From the NCBI GenBank assembly GCA_945903675.1, contig CAMDOP010000101.1, positions 1 to 10,226 of the forward strand: 10,226 nt of DNA, written 5' to 3'. The position numbers and the translations under genes were made by a program. The notes under the pieces are model-generated. The model was not told the DNA's origin. It saw nothing but the letters and a program-made list of their open reading frames with translations, and ran no database searches. Shown in pieces: positions 7,712 through 10,226 of the stretch (position 1 is its first letter; every line of letters begins with the position of its first letter). This stretch comes from Crenothrix polyspora. GTDB lineage: Bacteria > Pseudomonadota > Gammaproteobacteria > Methylococcales > Methylomonadaceae.

Positions 7712-7824
7712 GTATCGCGAGACTGAGGGTCTATAAAGCTAGCTTTGTAGGGGCTTATATCGAAAGTTTATGATATTAAAAATTAAAATAACTCTCCAAA
7801 TACCTCTAATTCCTCAGTATTGTT

Positions 7825-7884
7825 TATAATATAACACACAAAGAGCTAGGACTTATCATGGACGTCATTGAAAGCTATGATTAA
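7825..7884 (+). other. Promoter box, ribosome site and 8-codon mini-ORF
   Basis: A perfect TATAAT (7825-7830, weak -35) is followed by AGGA (7848-7851) placed 6 bases before ATG 7858, which opens an 8-codon frame MDVIESYD ending in TAA at 7882-7884. The arrangement looks like a real gene start whose body is missing, or a leader peptide. It lies 112 bases upstream of the YkuD gene, with a REP element in between, and its promoter could serve that gene. Confidence 0.35.
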
Positions 7885-7917
7885 GTATCTGTAATAAATT
7901 GAAACAAGATTCGTTAG

Positions 7918-7979
7918 GTAGGTTGGATAAGTAACGCGCATCCACCATTGACGCAGGATGCGCGAAGCTTTCCGACCTA
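7918..7979. repeat. REP-like double-stem palindrome
   Basis: An outer stem TAGGTTGGA (7919-7927) with TCCGACCTA (7971-7979; one G-T pair) encloses a perfect 9-base inner stem CGCGCATCC (7935-7943) with GGATGCGCG (7956-7964). The left end carries the GTAG head (7918-7921). It ends 17 bases before the YkuD-gene ATG, so it must lie in that gene's leader. Confidence 0.65.
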
Positions 7980-7996
7980 AAGCACTGGCACATTAA

Positions 7997-8503
7997 ATGA
8001 TACATAAACTAGATTACGAAACCCAAGAACACCTTAATATCAATATCGCCCGTCAACAACTCTCTATTATCAATCTAGGTAACAAGGTACTCAGCTATCC
8101 TATATCCACTGCAAAAAATGGCGCGGGAGAATTAAAAGGCAGCGAATGTACACCGCGTGGCTGGCATAGTATTAGAGCAAAAATTGGCGCGCACCAAGCT
8201 TTACAGACGGTCTTTATAGGCAGGCGACCCACTGGTGAAATATATAGCCCTGAACTTGCAAAGTTACATCCACAACGTGATTGGATCTTAACGCGCATAC
8301 TTTGGCTAGGTGGTTTAGAACCCCATAAAAATCGTTATGGTAACGTTGATAGCACTTGGCGCTACATATATATACACGGCAGCCCTGATGACACAGTAAC
8401 AGGCAGCCCTCAGTCGCATGGTTGCATACGCATGAAAAATGCCGACCTGCTCGATTTATTTAACCGTATTGACGTAGGTATTAAGGTTTATATCCATGAA
8501 TAA
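7997..8503 (+). CDS. YkuD-domain protein (L,D-transpeptidase fold) without export signal
   Basis: This 168-residue protein carries a YkuD catalytic domain, the fold of L,D-transpeptidases and some L,D-carboxypeptidases that act on peptidoglycan peptides through a cysteine. The active-site pattern is complete: H127 in YIYIHGSPDD, then SHGCIRM with S140, H141, nucleophile C143 and R145, followed by NAD. Upstream the fold is recognisable in LSIINLGNKVLSYPISTAKNG and TPRGWHSI. The N-terminus (MIHKLDYETQEHLN) is polar, with no signal peptide, lipobox or membrane segment, and an in-frame TAA lies immediately before the ATG, so no longer start exists. The protein is therefore predicted cytoplasmic. 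Known cytoplasmic YkuD proteins such as Acinetobacter ElsL/LdtK are reported to act as L,D-carboxypeptidases in wall recycling, and I infer a similar role. No clear ribosome site is seen. truA follows after a REP pair. Confidence 0.85.
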   Translation: MIHKLDYETQEHLNINIARQQLSIINLGNKVLSYPISTAKNGAGELKGSECTPRGWHSIRAKIGAHQALQTVFIGRRPTGEIYSPELAKLHPQRDWILTRILWLGGLEPHKNRYGNVDSTWRYIYIHGSPDDTVTGSPQSHGCIRMKNADLLDLFNRIDVGIKVYIHE

Positions 8504-8510
8504 AACCCGC
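8496..8510. repeat. Left copy of a 15-base direct repeat
   Basis: ATGAATAAAACCCGC overlaps the last codons and stop of the YkuD gene and is repeated exactly at 8654-8668, where it is the start of truA. Read from its own ATG it gives MNKTR, the same first five residues as TruA, with a better ribosome site (TAAGG, 8482-8486) 9 bases upstream than the real truA start has. Confidence 0.8.
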
Positions 8511-8516
8511 CTAATG

Positions 8517-8602
8517 GTAGGTCGGGAAAAAGCGTTAGCGTTGCCCGACAATTAGCACTGAACAGGTAATTGTCGGGCACGAAAAATATGTGCCCGACCT
8601 AC
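8517..8602. repeat. Pair of inverted REP elements between YkuD gene and truA
   Basis: The outer arms GTAGGTCGGG (8517-8526) and CCCGACCTAC (8593-8602) are perfect. Inner arms 8542-8554 and 8567-8579 (TGCCCGACAATTA and complement) are a perfect 13-base match. Each half can also fold alone: GTCGGG (8521-8526) with CCCGAC (8544-8549), and GTCGGGCAC (8572-8580) with GTGCCCGAC (8590-8598). Two GTAG-headed REP units in opposite orientation are the classic BIME arrangement. Confidence 0.75.
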
Positions 8603-8653
8603 GCCTATACCCATGACACACGTACCGCAACTATAACCACTACGAGCAACTAA

Positions 8654-8668
8654 ATGAATAAAACCCGC
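8654..8668. repeat. Right copy of the 15-base direct repeat
   Basis: This is an exact copy of 8496-8510 and forms the first five codons of truA. Together the copies bracket a 143-base segment that holds the REP pair. Confidence 0.8.
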
Positions 8669-9469
8669 ATAGTTTTAGGGATTGAATACGATGGTAGTGG
8701 CTATTCAGGTTGGCAATGGCAAACTAAATACCGTAGCGTACAGTTGGTACTCCAAGTTGCCTTGTCAAAAATTGCCAATCATCCAGTCACTGTAATCTGC
8801 GCAGGAAGAACCGATACCGGCGTACATGCATTAGAACAAGTCATACACTTTGATACCACTAGTCTCCGTGAACTCCATACTTGGAGTTTAGGCGGAAATA
8901 GTTATTTACCCGATGATGTTAGAATCATTTGGGCTCAGCATGCTGTCGGTGACTTCCATGCTCGTTATAGTGCCATTGCCCGCTTTTATCGCTATGTTAT
9001 TTTAAATAGACCGATTAAATCAGCGCTATTACGCCAGCAAGTTACTTGGTGTCACGCACCCTTAGATGCAGACATCATGCATGAAGCCGCCCAGCATTTA
9101 ATCGGCCAACATGATTTTTCTTCCTTCCGAGCGCAAGGTTGTCAGTCGGTAAGCCCTTGCAGAGCCATGCATTTTATTGATGTCTATCGAGAAGGCGAGA
9201 AAGTGATTATCGATATCTCTGCCAATGCGTTTTTACATCACATGGTCAGAAACATTGCTGGTGTGTTAATGGCCATAGGATCTGGTAAAGAACCGATAGA
9301 CTGGACGCGGCATTTATTAGAGGTAAAAGATCGGAAATTAGGCGGCATTACTGCGTCGCCTGACGGCCTGTATTTAGGCGCGGTGTATTATCCTGAGCAT
9401 TATGGCATCGCTAAACATCCGGTATTTAATAAACTACCCGAAAATACGCAGCGCCATGTGTGGACTTAA
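8654..9469 (+). CDS. truA: tRNA pseudouridine(38-40) synthase TruA
   Basis: TruA converts uridines 38, 39 and 40 in the tRNA anticodon arm to pseudouridine in the cytoplasm. At 271 residues it matches the E. coli enzyme in length. It opens with the family pattern IVLGIEYDGSGYSGWQWQ (6-23), and the catalytic motif AGRTDTGVHA (50-59) supplies the nucleophile D54. Further matches are NSYLPDDVRI, HARYSAIARFYRYVI, HDFSSFRAQGCQS, ANAFLHHMVRNIAGVL and a C-terminal GLYLGAVYYPE. The ATG at 8654 fits the family N-terminus; the ribosome site is poor (GAG, 8644-8646). Its first 15 bases repeat the sequence at the end of the upstream YkuD gene, suggesting the two genes once overlapped and shared a transcript. 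The frame is intact. Confidence 0.96.
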   Translation: MNKTRIVLGIEYDGSGYSGWQWQTKYRSVQLVLQVALSKIANHPVTVICAGRTDTGVHALEQVIHFDTTSLRELHTWSLGGNSYLPDDVRIIWAQHAVGDFHARYSAIARFYRYVILNRPIKSALLRQQVTWCHAPLDADIMHEAAQHLIGQHDFSSFRAQGCQSVSPCRAMHFIDVYREGEKVIIDISANAFLHHMVRNIAGVLMAIGSGKEPIDWTRHLLEVKDRKLGGITASPDGLYLGAVYYPEHYGIAKHPVFNKLPENTQRHVWT

Positions 9470-9571
9470 ATCATCTTTAAATTGACCATCCATTATTAAG
9501 GCAGGTCAGCAAAAGATTTGGCTATGCTGATTGCTAGTCCAGAGGTTTGTGAGGCGTTCACATCATCAACC

Positions 9572-9636
9572 CGTATTAGCGAGTAGTGCAAGATGACATA
9601 TTCATAATGCACTACTCTCTAAAATAAGCTAATACG
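9572..9636. repeat. Long imperfect hairpin between convergent genes
   Basis: The left arm CGTATTAGC followed by GAGTAGTGCA (9572-9590) pairs with TGCACTACTC (9608-9617) and, after a 10-base bulge, GCTAATACG (9628-9636): 19 base pairs in total. It lies between truA and the convergent lipoprotein gene and could end transcription from either side, but no T-run is present. It does not share the arms of the REP elements elsewhere in the window. Confidence 0.5.
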
Positions 9637-9655
9637 TGTTGTTAAATACTTTTTA

Positions 9656-9856
9656 TTACTTGCTTACTGGAGCGGCTTCTGTCGCTGGGGCAACTGGAGC
9701 AGACTCGACTACTGGTGCTGCTTCAGCAACTGGAGCGGCTGCAGGTGCTTGCTCAGTTGTAGCTGTTTTTGCTTCTGAAGCTTCTTCAGTTTTGTTACAA
9801 GCTGATAATAACGCCAATGTCACAAGCCCTGCCGCTATAATAAGTTTAGATGTCAT
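9656..9856 (-). CDS. Small alanine/proline/glutamate-rich lipoprotein
   Basis: This 66-residue protein has a lipoprotein signal peptide: a lysine at position 4, a hydrophobic core (LIIAAGLVTLALL) and the lipobox LSAC, with C20 as the lipidated residue. The mature part is only about 47 residues and is low-complexity, rich in Ala, Pro, Glu and Thr, with repeating AAPV / SAPV units (EAAPVVESAPVAPATEAAPV). It has no recognisable domain and is probably unstructured and anchored in the envelope. A strong ribosome site, AGGA followed by AAAAACA, precedes the ATG by 7 bases. It is probably transcribed alone from the region 9889-9918 and converges on truA. No family name can be given; similar tiny lipoproteins are common and mostly uncharacterised. 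The opposite strand also has a long frame here, but without signal or ribosome site. Confidence 0.75.
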   Translation of the reverse strand: MTSKLIIAAGLVTLALLSACNKTEEASEAKTATTEQAPAAAPVAEAAPVVESAPVAPATEAAPVSK

Positions 9857-9888
9857 TGTTTTTTCCTGTTTTTATTATTATTTGAGTT

Positions 9889-9918
9889 ATTTTAATTGCC
9901 TTAACTATGTTAAAACAA
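9889..9918 (-). promoter_or_regulatory. Candidate promoter for the small lipoprotein
   Basis: On the minus strand, TAAAAT (9889-9894, one mismatch to TATAAT) lies 18 bases after TTGTTT (9913-9918, three matches to TTGACA). It is about 30 bases upstream of the lipoprotein ATG. The -35 is weak. Confidence 0.3.
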
Positions 9919-9990
9919 AGGAAACAGTATCACATTATTAGCTTAATTTCTACTTAGAGTTCGCTCAGAAACAATAACTTATTGATAGTG

Positions 9991-10019
9991 TTAACTATAT
10001 TGCCAATAAATGATATAAT
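9991..10019 (+). promoter_or_regulatory. Extended -10 promoter for the transposase gene
   Basis: TGATATAAT (10011-10019) is a full extended -10 element, with TTAACT (9991-9996) as a partial -35 at 17-base spacing. Transcription should start near 10026, giving a leader of about 38 bases before the transposase ATG. Confidence 0.6.
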
Positions 10020-10065
10020 AAGTGCATAGAAATTGAGTTTCACCTCACAAAACCCGTGCACTTAT
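10018..10065 (+). repeat. Inverted repeat covering the transposase start codon
   Basis: ATAAGTGCA (10018-10026) and TGCACTTAT (10057-10065) are a perfect 9-base inverted repeat with a 30-base loop. The right arm contains the first two bases of the ATG at 10064. Many insertion sequences hide their transposase start in a hairpin in transcripts entering from outside; this may be such a device. Confidence 0.5.
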
Positions 10066-10226
10066 GATCCGAATACCTAGCCAAACTCAGCTTACTTTAG
10101 AAGGATTTGAAACGCCTTTTGAACGAACCATGGATAAAAACAATCGTTGGATAAAACTAAGCGCTTGTATTCCTTGGGACGATCTTGCCAATGCGTATTA
10201 TCAAAGTTTCAACGCGAGCACTGGAC
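10064..10226 (+). mobile_element. Insertion sequence, 5' end of transposase gene (partial)
   Basis: An open frame from ATG 10064 runs to the right edge (54 codons plus one base). The segment NNRWIKLSACIPWDDLANAYYQSF resembles the N-terminal region (DUF772-type) of IS1182/IS5-like DDE transposases, where NRWVKLA..IPWD.L is recurrent. The catalytic DDE residues lie beyond the window, so family and integrity cannot be fixed. No canonical ribosome site precedes the ATG, and the start lies in a hairpin arm, consistent with low transposase expression. The left end of the element is not identified; it probably lies between the lipoprotein promoter region and about 10020, possibly including the promoter at 9991-10019. 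Confidence 0.7.

Larger units (their letters stand above)
7580..7996. other. 417-base divergent intergenic region (rhlE / YkuD gene)
   Basis: This region lies between two divergently transcribed genes and must hold promoters for both. It contains, left to right, two hairpins next to rhlE (7629-7667, 7671-7711), a 12-base palindrome AAAGCTAGCTTT (7735-7746), a TATAAT box (7825-7830), an 8-codon mini-ORF with its own ribosome site (7858-7884) and a REP-like double stem (7918-7979). I see no full-length gene in it and no convincing minus-strand promoter. Confidence 0.6.

Noticed and set aside
7987..8001. Sigma-54 promoter beginning TGGCAC upstream of the YkuD gene
   Set aside because: The -12 half (TTGCA) is absent at the required spacing, and the box overlaps the start codon region.
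120..8602. CRISPR array suggested by several palindromic repeats
   Set aside because: The palindromes are thousands of bases apart, differ in sequence and have no regular spacers; they fit REP elements.
9636..9941. 101-codon plus-strand frame opposite the small lipoprotein
   Set aside because: It has no ribosome site and its composition mirrors the repetitive antisense gene; the minus-strand frame has a lipobox and a good ribosome site.

Overview
The window looks like ordinary chromosomal DNA of an AT-rich gammaproteobacterium. QueG, the YaiL/DUF2058 protein, TruA, RhlE and GlgP all read as gammaproteobacterial versions. The GTAG-headed palindromes between genes are REP elements of the kind common in that class. 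A methanotroph-like lineage (Methylococcales) is possible from the overall look, but this is a low-confidence guess and no marker gene here proves it.

Layout. The last 32 codons of an unrecognised gene (2-100, +) run into a large REP-type hairpin with a T-rich tail. Next come a DedA/VTT membrane protein (378-968, +), a stand-alone glycogen phosphorylase glgP (1253-3763, +) and a DUF502 membrane protein (3933-4523, +). These converge, across a REP hairpin, on a minus-strand cluster. In transcription order that cluster is rhlE (7579 to 6332), queG (6357 to 5326, with a tail to 5245) and yaiL (5147 to 4593). rhlE and queG overlap by 26 bases. A 417-base gap upstream of rhlE holds two hairpins, a palindrome, an 8-codon mini-ORF and another REP element. 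On the plus strand follow a signal-less YkuD-domain protein (7997-8503), a tandem inverted REP pair and truA (8654-9469). After a long imperfect hairpin comes a small minus-strand lipoprotein (9656-9856). The right edge holds the first 54 codons of an insertion-sequence transposase (10064 onward).

How the genes relate. Two enzymes modify tRNA (QueG, last step of queuosine; TruA, pseudouridines 38-40), and RhlE is an RNA-remodelling helicase co-transcribed with queG. GlgP mobilises stored glycogen without other glycogen genes in view. DedA, DUF502, the YkuD protein and the lipoprotein all concern membrane or cell wall. I see no single pathway or defence system tying the window together, and no clearly new multi-gene system.

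The most notable points are: (1) queG has an in-frame TGA followed by 26 codons that still read as a normal QueG C-terminus; (2) a 15-base exact direct repeat, made of the truA start and the ldt end, brackets the REP pair, suggesting that an insertion or duplication split an originally overlapping ldt-truA pair; (3) four REP-like loci share GTAG-type heads but have different arms, with no RAYT transposase in view; (4) a YkuD enzyme without any export signal; (5) a transposase start codon buried in a hairpin just after an extended -10 promoter.
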